From NCBI GenBank assembly GCA_900317375.1, contig ONGJ01000009.1:1-41562 (forward strand): 41,562 bases of DNA. Direction: 5' to 3'. Positions 16,845 to 24,993 of this stretch are shown piece after piece. Source of the DNA: an uncultured Eubacteriales bacterium (GTDB lineage Bacteria > Bacillota > Clostridia > Oscillospirales > Oscillospiraceae). Below the pieces are notes generated by a model. That model had not been told where the DNA came from, ran no database searches, and saw nothing but the letters and a program-made list of their open reading frames with translations. The position numbers and the translations under genes are program-made. Every line of letters starts with the position of its first letter. Position 1 is the first letter of the stretch.

Positions 16845-19535
16845 ATGAAAGCAATATCGAAACTCATTTCTGTAGTTTTGATCCTGGCTCTGTGCATGAG
16901 TATCTTTACTGTCTCGGCCTTTGCTCAGGAACCGGTCATTGTGATTGGTGATACGCTGGATATGACAGACGGCGATCCGGCGGAAGCGGTGGAGGACAAT
17001 TCTTCTGATTCTCTTCCGGGAACGATTGCAAATGCGCCTGCAGATTCTTCTGTGAAGGTTGCGACATTTAAAGAACTGGAAGATGCTCTGAAGGCCCAGA
17101 ATCCTGCCATCACCCTGACGGCGAAGGTTTCTGTGGCAGGTCCGCTTACTCTGGACTATGCGGTCAAACTGAATCTTGGCGGCAAAGGCTGCGGTTTGGC
17201 ATTCAGCGGCGCAGGTGATGTGGCCATTGTCAGTAAGGCTGCTGGGGCTGAAATCACAAACGGTAATCTCTTTGTAACCAATGCAGAATCCGTTGATAAG
17301 GACGGCAAGGCAATCGGCGGCTTTCTTGAGGTTGCCGAGGGCAATGTGAAAATGGTGGGTGTTCATATTTGGAACTTTGCCGGTGTAGGCAGCGTCTTTG
17401 GCGAAGGTGTCAACTTTGTCAGCGGGACCAGCAGCAAGGCACTGCATGCCGATGATGTTGCCAATGAGAATGGCCGCTTCGTATATGAAGTAACCGAAGA
17501 GCAGGCAGAACAGAAGCCTGAAGAGCAGGCAGAACAGAAGCCTGAAGAGCAGGCAGAACAGAAGCCTGAAGAGCAGGCAGAACAGAAGCCTGAAGAACAG
17601 GCAGAACAGAAGCCTGAAGAGCAGGCAGAACAGAAGCCTGAAGAACAGGCAGAACAGAAGCCTGAAGAACAGGCAGAACAGAAGCCTGAAGAGCAGGCAG
17701 AGCATTCTGCGTCGGGAGACACTGCTGAATCTGCAGACTCTCATGTAAATGAAGAGCCTGTCACAGTTGAAAAACCCAAGGAAAAGGCACTTGAGGAAGA
17801 GATTCGTATAGATGAAGCAGCCCAGCAGGCTGCTGAGGAAGAAAAGACAACCCTTACTGCGACCGATGATGTCACCGGTGCTGTGGTTACTGTTACCGGT
17901 TTCCTGCCTGAAGGTCTGACGCTGGTTGTCAAACATATTGATACCAGCATGGTTGGAGGCTTGGCGGAAGGTGAGGTTGCCCTTCTGGCGGTAGATATCA
18001 GCCTTGTCGATGCAGAAGGCAACGAGTATGAACCGGTCAATAACCCCGAAGCCAATTTCCGGGCAGTTTCAGTGATGATCAGTCACCCTTCTCTTGCTGC
18101 AATTGCTGAGGATGAAACATTGGTTCTCTACCACGTAGAGGAAACGGGAACAACCCAGGTTGCGTCTGCCAGCACCGCTGAAGGCTCCGATACCATGAGC
18201 TTTTCAACGGGCACTCTCTCACCCTTTATTGTTGCTGTTTCGAAAGGCCCGAATACCCCCAATACTGGCAGCGATGGTGAAGTCCACAAAAAGACAATCA
18301 AGATTACCAACCTTTCTGGCGGTGATACCTATATTAAGGGAAGTGGCGGCCTTCAGTTCCAAATTGAAGGTGGTGCTGCTCCAGAAAGCATCTCGATCAT
18401 TGACCCGGATGATGTCTCCAGCGGCAACGTTGATGTCTATAAAGCGGGATATCTGATTTATGATCTTGACTACACTATGTCCAATTTCATATATCCTCCT
18501 GGAGAAATTTCGAATCCCATCAATCCTGTGACTGTGACGATCAACGATGCAGCCATTATGAATGCTCCTACCGGAAAGTGGGCTGTGGTTTTCTGGTTCA
18601 AGGATACCACTTCAAGCGGATCTACCCGTGTCTATATGGTTCAGTATGTCAATATTGTTCCGAAACTTGAGATCAAGGGTGTCGGATATAATTACGACGA
18701 AGATACCAAGACTTTTGAGGCAGAGAAGTGTGACTATGACTCGGTTCAGGTGCTCCTGACAGCGGATCTTGAGTCATTTACAATTACCGCCGGTGGCGTG
18801 ACCTACGCCTCTTATGATCGCAATGTCAGCACAAAGAAAATGATGGTTCGGATTGATGGTAAGAATAAAGAGGTCAATGCCAGTGAGTATTTTGAAGTAA
18901 GTGACTATTATGCCACTGACCCTGTCGGCCATGAGTATATTGCCGGTAAGACACTGAAAATCCGTGACACACTACTTAAAAAGCTGCCGAACATTACTAC
19001 TTATCAGTTCGATGTGAGTCAGAGCAATAAAAAAGCTCCTATTAATGCGGCAAGCGACACCTTCTTTATTACTCTCACACCAGGCATTGCAGTTGCTGAT
19101 GGCCTGATCGACTACATCAAGGGAAAGAATACCTGGATTAAGTTTGTCTCATGCGCTCCGATCGATTATGATTCCGACGGGACTCTGGCCATCTGGATCG
19201 GCGGTCAGAAGATCAGCCATGATTATTACAGCATCTCCAACGACCACTGCACACTGTGGATTTACCGGAACCTGCTGGATCAGCTTAAGAGCAATAACAG
19301 CTACACTTTGACGGCCCGCCTTTGGGAGTTTACTAGGGATCCTGTAACCGGCCAAAAGGTTAAGACCACCTACTATCCCGCTACGGCTTCTTTCAACATT
19401 CTGGCTGCCGGTTCCACGTCCTATCGGTCCCCGAAGACCGGTGACGAGTCAAATATTGCCCTTTGGGCAGCGGTTTTGGTCCTCTCCGGCGGCGCAGTTA
19501 TAGCCTTGATCCCCAAAAAAAAGAAAAACAGATAA
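16845..19535 (+). CDS. Cell-wall-anchored surface protein with 8-residue repeat stalk
   Basis: 896 residues. A signal peptide ends at about residue 27 (AFA/QEP). Residues ~65-200 look like a right-handed beta-helix or related beta-rich domain (repeated short strands with G and N turns). Residues 218-281 are eight exact copies of EEQAEQKP plus part of a ninth. Then follow a Glu-rich helix, a beta domain to about residue 465, and roughly three related beta-rich modules, each ending in a pattern like YxIS...L.I....L..L....Y. The C-terminus is SPKTG (862-866), a hydrophobic helix and KKKKNR: a sorting signal of the (S/N)PxTG type known from clostridial sortases. Start ATG 16845 has AAGGAG seven bases upstream. 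Ligand unknown; adhesion or wall architecture is the natural inference. Confidence 0.85.
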   Translation: MKAISKLISVVLILALCMSIFTVSAFAQEPVIVIGDTLDMTDGDPAEAVEDNSSDSLPGTIANAPADSSVKVATFKELEDALKAQNPAITLTAKVSVAGPLTLDYAVKLNLGGKGCGLAFSGAGDVAIVSKAAGAEITNGNLFVTNAESVDKDGKAIGGFLEVAEGNVKMVGVHIWNFAGVGSVFGEGVNFVSGTSSKALHADDVANENGRFVYEVTEEQAEQKPEEQAEQKPEEQAEQKPEEQAEQKPEEQAEQKPEEQAEQKPEEQAEQKPEEQAEQKPEEQAEHSASGDTAESADSHVNEEPVTVEKPKEKALEEEIRIDEAAQQAAEEEKTTLTATDDVTGAVVTVTGFLPEGLTLVVKHIDTSMVGGLAEGEVALLAVDISLVDAEGNEYEPVNNPEANFRAVSVMISHPSLAAIAEDETLVLYHVEETGTTQVASASTAEGSDTMSFSTGTLSPFIVAVSKGPNTPNTGSDGEVHKKTIKITNLSGGDTYIKGSGGLQFQIEGGAAPESISIIDPDDVSSGNVDVYKAGYLIYDLDYTMSNFIYPPGEISNPINPVTVTINDAAIMNAPTGKWAVVFWFKDTTSSGSTRVYMVQYVNIVPKLEIKGVGYNYDEDTKTFEAEKCDYDSVQVLLTADLESFTITAGGVTYASYDRNVSTKKMMVRIDGKNKEVNASEYFEVSDYYATDPVGHEYIAGKTLKIRDTLLKKLPNITTYQFDVSQSNKKAPINAASDTFFITLTPGIAVADGLIDYIKGKNTWIKFVSCAPIDYDSDGTLAIWIGGQKISHDYYSISNDHCTLWIYRNLLDQLKSNNSYTLTARLWEFTRDPVTGQKVKTTYYPATASFNILAAGSTSYRSPKTGDESNIALWAAVLVLSGGAVIALIPKKKKNR
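17496..17703 (+). repeat. 24-bp coding tandem repeat, eight full units plus a partial
   Basis: Eight contiguous 24-bp units (17496-17687) starting GAAGARCAGGCAGAACAG, followed by 16 bp of a ninth. Units differ only by a synonymous G/A at the sixth base. The period is a multiple of three, so changes in copy number keep the frame and alter only stalk length. Near-identity at DNA level points to recent expansion. Confidence 0.95.
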
Positions 19536-19559
19536 ATTCTCTTCAGTATTAGAAACTTT

Positions 19560-19593
19560 AATCCGTCAGTGTACGCTGGCGGATTCTTTTATT
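19560..19593 (+). terminator. Rho-independent terminator of the surface-protein gene
   Basis: AATCCGTCAG (19560-19569) pairs with CTGGCGGATT (19576-19585), ten pairs with one G-U, 6-base loop, followed by CTTTTATT. It lies 24 bp past the stop codon. Confidence 0.8.
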
Positions 19594-19658
19594 GACCTTT
19601 CTTTCTGATTTTGATACAATTTTTCATAATCCGCTGAGAACGAGAAATGGAGTGCAAG

Positions 19659-20897
19659 ATGAAAATTAGAAGCTTGAAGAAAACGGTTTTTCTGTTTTTC
19701 ACGTTGCTTATGAGTTTTTCGACCCAGATCGGGACTCTTTCGGCATTTGGCGAGGGGGACAGTGTAGATGTTTTTGCCGACCAGTTGCAAGAACTTTCCC
19801 TTGAAGTGACAGATGACGGGCATATCGATGGAGAACGTCTAAAACAATGGGTGGATGCTTACCTGAAGGCTGATGGCTGGGATGCGCCGCAATGTGCCAT
19901 GTCAATTGGCCTGTGGTATCCCGGTATAGATGAAACCTGGTTTTATAATCCCGACGAATGGATGTACGGGGTCAACTGGTCTAAGCTGCCGATCAGCATG
20001 GTGTTTGCAGAGAAACTTGCCGCCGGGGAACTGAGCAATGATAGTGTCATAACCGGTATTACGCTTGAATACGCCCTTCAGACTGTTTTGGAGAACTCCA
20101 GCGGCCCCAGCTTCTATTCAATGGTCACTTATTTGGGCGGAGATACGGTGTCAAACTGTGCGGAGCTGGTACCGCAGTATGTGGGTTTGCCGGAAGACTA
20201 TTATGTTGATGATTTTTACCAAAGAAGTTACTATACGGCACGGATTATGACAGAGGTTACCAAAACGCTTTATCAAGGCGGAGATGAGCGCTTTCCGAAT
20301 GTCCTGAAGTATATGAAAGAGTCCCAGCCCTGGGACATGTTCAAACGGGATGAAAACATTCGTGTCAATTTGAATGCCTCTCAGACGCATGCTGCTTCCT
20401 GGGGAGATGGGGCGGGGGATTATATCCATTGTACCGGGGTTATCTATACGCCCACGCCGATCGTTCTCACAATTATGATGAAAAATATCTCGGATCTGGA
20501 CATTCTGGGCGGAGTTGCCGGTCACATTGCCCTGATGGCAACGGAGATGGATGCCCGGCAGCGGTTGGTCAGCACTGCCGAGAGCGACTCAGTACCGGTT
20601 CCCGCCGATGCGGACAAAGATACACAGTCGGATGATTCTCCTGTACCTGACACCGACCTCGGAAAAAAGACATCGGAAGATATCAATAGTTCAGCCCAGT
20701 GTTCGGATACACCCATGCTTTCAGAGAAATCTGCGAAAACCGAGTCTTCTATTGCCTCTTCCAGGCAAAGCTTCGAGCTGGATGAAACAGCTTCACCGCT
20801 TCCCAGACTATGGTTACTTGGCATTTCTGCACTGATTCTCCTATTGCTGATTTGCCTTGCCACCTCTCAAAGAATCAAAAAGAAGAATCGACATTAA
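19659..20897 (+). CDS. Membrane-tethered beta-lactamase/PBP-like protein, probably catalytically inactive
   Basis: 412 residues: N-terminal signal or anchor (about 8-30), a domain of about 270 residues with the fold signature of class A serine beta-lactamase-like proteins, a Ser/Asp/Thr-rich linker (about 300-370), and a C-terminal membrane helix followed by KKKNRH. Fold hallmarks are the SKLPISMVFAEKL helix at the place of the SxxK helix, the LENSSG segment at the SDN position, and IHCTGVIYTPTPIVLTIMM as the late strand pair. The serine of SxxK appears as Asn106 (NWSK), and no KTG/KSG triad is evident, so hydrolysis is doubtful. Start ATG 19659, with GGAG six bases upstream, is preferred over ATG 19647. 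It follows the surface-protein terminator and may be weakly co-expressed. A scaffold or peptidoglycan-sensing role is speculation. Confidence 0.65.
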   Translation: MKIRSLKKTVFLFFTLLMSFSTQIGTLSAFGEGDSVDVFADQLQELSLEVTDDGHIDGERLKQWVDAYLKADGWDAPQCAMSIGLWYPGIDETWFYNPDEWMYGVNWSKLPISMVFAEKLAAGELSNDSVITGITLEYALQTVLENSSGPSFYSMVTYLGGDTVSNCAELVPQYVGLPEDYYVDDFYQRSYYTARIMTEVTKTLYQGGDERFPNVLKYMKESQPWDMFKRDENIRVNLNASQTHAASWGDGAGDYIHCTGVIYTPTPIVLTIMMKNISDLDILGGVAGHIALMATEMDARQRLVSTAESDSVPVPADADKDTQSDDSPVPDTDLGKKTSEDINSSAQCSDTPMLSEKSAKTESSIASSRQSFELDETASPLPRLWLLGISALILLLLICLATSQRIKKKNRH

Positions 20898-20936
20898 CTT
20901 GAAAGGGGGACATCTTCTAATGCCGTCTCCTTCAAG
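20898..20936 (+). terminator. Possible hairpin terminator without clear T-tract
   Basis: CTTGAA...GGGGAC (20898-20911) can pair with GTCTCCTTCAAG (20925-20936), with a small bulge. It begins right after the stop codon of the PBP-like gene. No T-run follows, so termination efficiency is doubtful. Confidence 0.35.
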
Positions 20937-21000
20937 CACTCAACTATAACATGAGGCTGCTGATAAAGGAAAACATATGCAGAAATAGTTGCAGCTTTTG

Positions 21001-21009
21001 TGATATAAT
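21001..21009 (+). promoter_or_regulatory. Extended -10 promoter of cinA
   Basis: TGATATAAT (21001-21009) gives a TGnTATAAT extended -10. No good -35 is found at 16-18 bp, as is often the case for extended -10 promoters. Predicted leader about 22 bases before ATG 21039. Confidence 0.5.
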
Positions 21010-21038
21010 AAAATCCATTTTTTCAGGTTGGTGAGCAA

Positions 21039-22301
21039 ATGAGTCAGCTGAATACGGAGGTTCTTTCGGTCGGGACAGAGCTGCTTCTCGGCCACATTAC
21101 CAACACCGATGCAAGGGATCTCTCTGAGCTGCTTTCCGGGATCGGCATCAACGTGAAATATCACACCGTCGTCGGGGACAATCCCGAGCGCCTGCGCGCC
21201 TGCGTCCAAATTGCCAGGAAGCGTGCCGACATCCTGATCACCACAGGTGGGCTTGGGCCGACCTGCGACGACCTGACCAAACAGGTGCTGGCCGAGGCAT
21301 TCGGGCTTCGCCTGGTTCAGGATGAGGCCGAACTGCGAGGTCTTTACGATTACATCCATAACAGTTCCCACTACACGGAAAACAATCTTTCTCAGGCCAT
21401 GCTGCCCGAGGGCTGTACGGTTTTTCATAACAAGTGGGGGACGGCGCCGGGCTGTGCTTTCCGAGCCGATGGCAAAATCGTCCTGATGTTTCCGGGGCCG
21501 CCGAAAGAGTGTGTGCCCATGTTCCGCGAATACGGCATTTCATATCTGCGAGCCCTGTCCGATGAGCAGATTGTCTCGCATTCCGTCCGCATTTTCGGCA
21601 TCGGCGAGAGCGCCGTGGACGACATCTTTGCCGAGGAAATGAATGCGATGGTCAATCCGACTATGGCGCCCTACGCCAAAGAGTGCGACTGCCTGCTGCA
21701 GATCACCGCCAAAGCAAAGAGCGAGGCCGAAGCCGAGGCCATGATCCGCCCGGTGGCAGAGCATGTAAAGGAGCGCCTTGGTGAATGGGTTTACGGCACG
21801 GATGTGGAATGTCTGGAGGAAGCGGTTCTGCAGCTGCTTCTGGAACGGCGGCTGACCTTCGCAACGGCGGAGAGCTGTACGGGCGGTGAGATCGCCAAAC
21901 GCTTTACCGATATTCCCGGCGCAAGCTCGGCTTTCGTCGGCGGTGCCGTGGTCTATACCAACGGGACGAAGGCGCGGATTCTGGGTTTGGACCCGGACAT
22001 GATCGAGGAAAAGGGCGCTGTCAGCTATGAGGTGGCGAAAGCACTGGCGGAGAACGTGCGCACGCTCACCGGCGCCGACATCGGCATCGGGGTGACCGGG
22101 CTTGCCGGGCCGGACAGCGACGGCGTGCACGAGGTCGGCACCGTGTTTGTCTCCATGGCGGTGGAAGGCAGAACCTATGTACGTGAACTCCATATGGGCA
22201 CAAAGCGTACCCGCAGCTTCATTCGCCGCATGAGCGGGAACCACGCCTTCGACATGATGCGCCGCTGGCTAACAGGGCTCAAGGTCGAGATAGTCATATA
22301 A
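21039..22301 (+). CDS. cinA: CinA: competence/damage-inducible protein, NMN deamidase type
   Basis: 420-residue two-domain protein. Residues 1-170 are the MoaB/MogA-like domain (VGTELLLGHITNTD, TTGGLGPTCDD, MFPGPPKE), with pyrophosphatase activity toward ADP-ribose-type compounds in characterised members. Residues ~255-415 are the PncC/CinA C-terminal domain (TAESCTGG, GGAVVYTNGTK, GVTGLAGPDSDG), which deamidates nicotinamide mononucleotide for NAD recycling. Length is normal. GTTGGTGAG lies before the start. It stands alone between an extended -10 promoter and a perfect terminator, and marks the return to GC-rich, evenly coding sequence. Confidence 0.95.
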   Translation: MSQLNTEVLSVGTELLLGHITNTDARDLSELLSGIGINVKYHTVVGDNPERLRACVQIARKRADILITTGGLGPTCDDLTKQVLAEAFGLRLVQDEAELRGLYDYIHNSSHYTENNLSQAMLPEGCTVFHNKWGTAPGCAFRADGKIVLMFPGPPKECVPMFREYGISYLRALSDEQIVSHSVRIFGIGESAVDDIFAEEMNAMVNPTMAPYAKECDCLLQITAKAKSEAEAEAMIRPVAEHVKERLGEWVYGTDVECLEEAVLQLLLERRLTFATAESCTGGEIAKRFTDIPGASSAFVGGAVVYTNGTKARILGLDPDMIEEKGAVSYEVAKALAENVRTLTGADIGIGVTGLAGPDSDGVHEVGTVFVSMAVEGRTYVRELHMGTKRTRSFIRRMSGNHAFDMMRRWLTGLKVEIVI

Positions 22302-22339
22302 TTTTTGCCTCTGCCTGGCGCAGAGGCAAAAATTTTTCC
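22300..22339 (+). terminator. Rho-independent terminator of cinA
   Basis: Perfect 15-bp stem, AATTTTTGCCTCTGC (22300-22314) with GCAGAGGCAAAAATT (22320-22334), 5-base loop, then TTTCC. It begins inside the cinA stop codon. The A/T flanks would allow function in both directions. Confidence 0.9.
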
Positions 22340-22347
22340 ATTTCTTA

Positions 22348-22377
22348 TGGACAAAGAAAAAATTCCTGTGTTATAAT
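22348..22377 (+). promoter_or_regulatory. Promoter of the nrdR operon
   Basis: -35 TGGACA (22348-22353), 18-bp spacer, -10 TATAAT (22372-22377), about 50 bases before nrdR. I did not find a convincing pair of NrdR boxes over it. Confidence 0.6.
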
Positions 22378-22432
22378 TCAGATTTGTGAAACAGTTCCTG
22401 ACCGAAAATTCTGAGAGAAGGACGGAAAAGCT

Positions 22433-22891
22433 ATGAAATGCCCGTTTTGCGGTTTTACCGAAAGCAAAGTGATTGACTCCCGGCCTGCAGAGGGATACAC
22501 GACGATCCGCCGCCGCCGCGAGTGCCTTCAGTGCGCCAAGCGCTTTACCACCTACGAGACGATAGAAAGCATGCCTCTTGTCGTCGTCAAGCGCGACGGC
22601 GTCCGTCAGTCCTTTGACCGCGTCAAGCTTATTAACGGCATGGTTCGCGCCTGCGAAAAGCGCCCGGTTCCGCTGCAGAAGCTGGAGGGCATTGCCGACG
22701 AGATCGAGCAGGAGCTGCAGGGCAAGCTCGAGCGCGAGGTCAGCACGGTGGAGATCGGCGAAATGGTGATGAAGCGCCTGAAGGAGGTTGACGAGGTCGC
22801 CTATGTGCGCTTTGCCTCCGTCTACCGCAGCTTTAAGGACATCAACACCTTCATGGACGAACTCAGCAAGCTGCTGACCGAGCAGAAGTAA
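22433..22891 (+). CDS. nrdR: Transcriptional repressor NrdR
   Basis: 152 residues, normal length. An N-terminal zinc ribbon (CPFC...CLQC, residues 3-34) with the basic TTIRRRREC stretch is followed by an ATP-cone domain (about 49-140; [16 protein letters not shown]). NrdR senses ATP/dATP and represses ribonucleotide reductase genes through NrdR boxes. The ribosome site is GAAGGACGG. It leads a plus-strand run whose next gene starts 8 bp later. No nrd gene lies in the window, so the regulated target is elsewhere. Confidence 0.97.
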   Translation: MKCPFCGFTESKVIDSRPAEGYTTIRRRRECLQCAKRFTTYETIESMPLVVVKRDGVRQSFDRVKLINGMVRACEKRPVPLQKLEGIADEIEQELQGKLEREVSTVEIGEMVMKRLKEVDEVAYVRFASVYRSFKDINTFMDELSKLLTEQK

Positions 22892-22899
22892 GGGTAAAC

Positions 22900-23598
22900 A
22901 TGAAAACCCTGATACGGGCACAGGACGAAATGTTCCGCCTGGCTGCGGACAAAGTCTGCTCCCTGCTGCGTGAAAAGCCGGATGCGGCATTGACGCTGGC
23001 CGCCGGCCGGACGATGTTTCCCCTGTGGGAGCTTCTCTGTGAAGCTGCCGCAGGCGGCGAGGCCGATTTTTCTGCAGCCCGTTTCTTCCAGACGGCCGAG
23101 TTTCTCGGTGTCCCGGAGGAAAAGAGTCTCCGCCGTCTGACCGAAGAGAGGCTTCTTCGGAAGATCGGCATCCCCGAGGAAAACTGCTTCTGGCTGACGG
23201 AAGAAAACGCCGGCCGCTATGATGAAGCAATCCGCCGCTGCGGCGGTTTGGATCTGGCGGTGCTCGGCCTTGGAGTAAACGCCCGTATCGGCTATAACGA
23301 ACCCGGTACGCAGTTTTCGACCGGCTGCCGCGTTCAGAAGCTGACCGGTAAAACGAAACAGCAGCTCGCCTGGCTCTTTCCCGACGCAGCTTCCGTCCCG
23401 GAAAGGGCTGTGACCATGGGCATCCGCACCCTGACGCAGGCGAAGGAGATCCTGCTGCTGGCCGTGGGAGAGGAAAAAGCCAAAGCGGTTTTTGATATGC
23501 TGTATGCCCGGGATGACAGCGTCATTCCGGCTGCCTTCCTGCAGATCCCGGCAAACGTCACCGTTTACGCGGACCCGGCCGCAGGAAGCAGACTGTAA
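22900..23598 (+). CDS. NagB/6-phosphogluconolactonase-fold protein, likely not a deaminase
   Basis: 232 residues of the glucosamine-6-phosphate isomerase/6-phosphogluconolactonase family. The core motif reads LGLGVNARIGYNEPG (residues ~122-136); in true NagB this is G-x-N/D-G-H-I-x-F-N-E-P. The ring-opening His is Arg129 and the following geometry differs (Ala128 for Gly). The proton-abstracting Asp of the MDEY motif is Ala66 (QTAEF). The conserved Glu134 and the sugar-binding LAAGRT loop (usually GxTP) are partly kept. This pattern suggests a ligand-binding or altered-activity protein. It starts 8 bp after nrdR and ends 33 bp before glmM, so a link to hexosamine-phosphate metabolism is plausible but inferred. 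Confidence 0.72.
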   Translation: MKTLIRAQDEMFRLAADKVCSLLREKPDAALTLAAGRTMFPLWELLCEAAAGGEADFSAARFFQTAEFLGVPEEKSLRRLTEERLLRKIGIPEENCFWLTEENAGRYDEAIRRCGGLDLAVLGLGVNARIGYNEPGTQFSTGCRVQKLTGKTKQQLAWLFPDAASVPERAVTMGIRTLTQAKEILLLAVGEEKAKAVFDMLYARDDSVIPAAFLQIPANVTVYADPAAGSRL

Positions 23599-23631
23599 AC
23601 AAAGCAGACTATTCAGAAAGAAGGAAAACAC

Positions 23632-24981
23632 ATGGGAAAGTATTTCGGTACGGACGGATTCCGGGGAGAGGCCAACAAGGACCTGACCGTGGATCATGCT
23701 TTCAAGATCGGCCGTTATCTCGGCTGGTACTATCGGCGGGACCACCGTCCGCAGATCGTCATCGGCAAGGATACCCGCCGCTCCAGCTATATGTATGAGG
23801 CCGCTCTCTGTGCGGGCCTGACTGCCTCCGGTGCGGACGCTTTCCTGCTGCATGTGACCAGCACGCCCAGCGTGTCCTACATCACCCGTTCCGACGATTT
23901 TGACTGCGGCATCATGATCTCCGCCAGCCACAATCCCTATACCGACAACGGCATCAAGCTGATTAACGCCGACGGCGAAAAGATGGAGGAGGAACTGCTG
24001 AACGGCATCGAGGCCTATATCGACTCGGATGAACAGCTGCCTTATGCCACCGGCGCCGACATCGGCTGCACCATCGACTATGCTGCCGGGCGCAACCGCT
24101 ATATCGGCTATCTCATCACGCTTGCGACCCGCTCGTATAAAGGGATGCGCGTCGGTCTCGACTGTGCCAACGGCAGCACCTGGATGATGGCCAAGAGTGT
24201 TTTTGACGCCCTGGGTGCCGACACCCATGTGATTGCCAACGATCCGGATGGCCTGAACATCAATGTCAACTGCGGCTCGACCCATATCGAGAACCTGCGC
24301 AGCTTTGTGGTTGCGAACAATCTGGATGTGGGCTTTGCCTTCGACGGCGACGCCGACCGCTGCCTGGCGGTGGATGAGAAAGGAAATATCGTCAACGGCG
24401 ACCATATCCTTTACCTCTCCGCCAAATTCCTGCAGGAGCGCGGCAAGCTCGGCAATTCCAAGGTCGTCACCACCATCATGTCGAACATGGGCCTCTACAA
24501 GGCGCTCGACGAGCTGGGCATCGGCTATGAAAAGACACCGGTCGGCGACAAATATGTTGCCGAGAATATGAAGAAAAACGGACATTTGATCGGCGGCGAA
24601 CAGTCCGGCCATATTATTTTCAGCCAGTTTGCCACCACCGGCGACGGTGTGCTGACGGCCATCAAGGTCATGGAAGCGATGACCGAAACCAAACAGCCCC
24701 TTTCCAAGCTCACGGAGGGGATGAAAATGTACCCGCAGAAGCTGAAGAACGTGATCGTCGACGACAAGGACGGAACCCTTGCGGACGAGGCGGTCCGGGC
24801 CGAGGTGAAGAAAGTGGAGGCCGAACTCGGCACGGAAGGCCGCGTCGTGCTGCGCAAGTCTGGGACAGAGCCTCTTCTGCGCGTCATGGTTGAGGCCGGC
24901 ACGCAGGAGCTCTGCGAGGAAAAGGTCGATCAGATCATCGCCGCCATGAAGACGAACGGCCATCTGATCCGCGTCAAATAA
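23632..24981 (+). CDS. glmM: Phosphoglucosamine mutase
   Basis: 449 residues, full length. GlmM interconverts glucosamine-6-phosphate and glucosamine-1-phosphate for UDP-GlcNAc synthesis. Four domains can be followed: KYFGTDGFRGEAN at the start; the active-site ISASHNPYTDNGIK with the phosphoserine at residue 99; the metal-binding FDGDADRC at about 240; GGEQSGHII at about 323; and the C-terminal phosphate-binding RKSGTEPLLRVM. AAGAAGGA precedes the start. It lies between the NagB-like protein and a beta-helix acyltransferase, a hexosamine-themed trio. Confidence 0.97.
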   Translation: MGKYFGTDGFRGEANKDLTVDHAFKIGRYLGWYYRRDHRPQIVIGKDTRRSSYMYEAALCAGLTASGADAFLLHVTSTPSVSYITRSDDFDCGIMISASHNPYTDNGIKLINADGEKMEEELLNGIEAYIDSDEQLPYATGADIGCTIDYAAGRNRYIGYLITLATRSYKGMRVGLDCANGSTWMMAKSVFDALGADTHVIANDPDGLNINVNCGSTHIENLRSFVVANNLDVGFAFDGDADRCLAVDEKGNIVNGDHILYLSAKFLQERGKLGNSKVVTTIMSNMGLYKALDELGIGYEKTPVGDKYVAENMKKNGHLIGGEQSGHIIFSQFATTGDGVLTAIKVMEAMTETKQPLSKLTEGMKMYPQKLKNVIVDDKDGTLADEAVRAEVKKVEAELGTEGRVVLRKSGTEPLLRVMVEAGTQELCEEKVDQIIAAMKTNGHLIRVK

Positions 24982-24993
24982 GGGGGCAGAACC

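Noticed and set aside
17496..17703. CRISPR-like array
   Set aside because: The 24-bp units are contiguous with no spacers and encode an in-frame peptide repeat.
16821..17936. Long minus-strand open frame across the surface-protein gene, with repeated FRLLFCL units
   Set aside because: It is the reverse reading of the 24-bp repeat array, which has no stop in this frame. It has no sensible start context and overlaps a well-supported signal-peptide gene.
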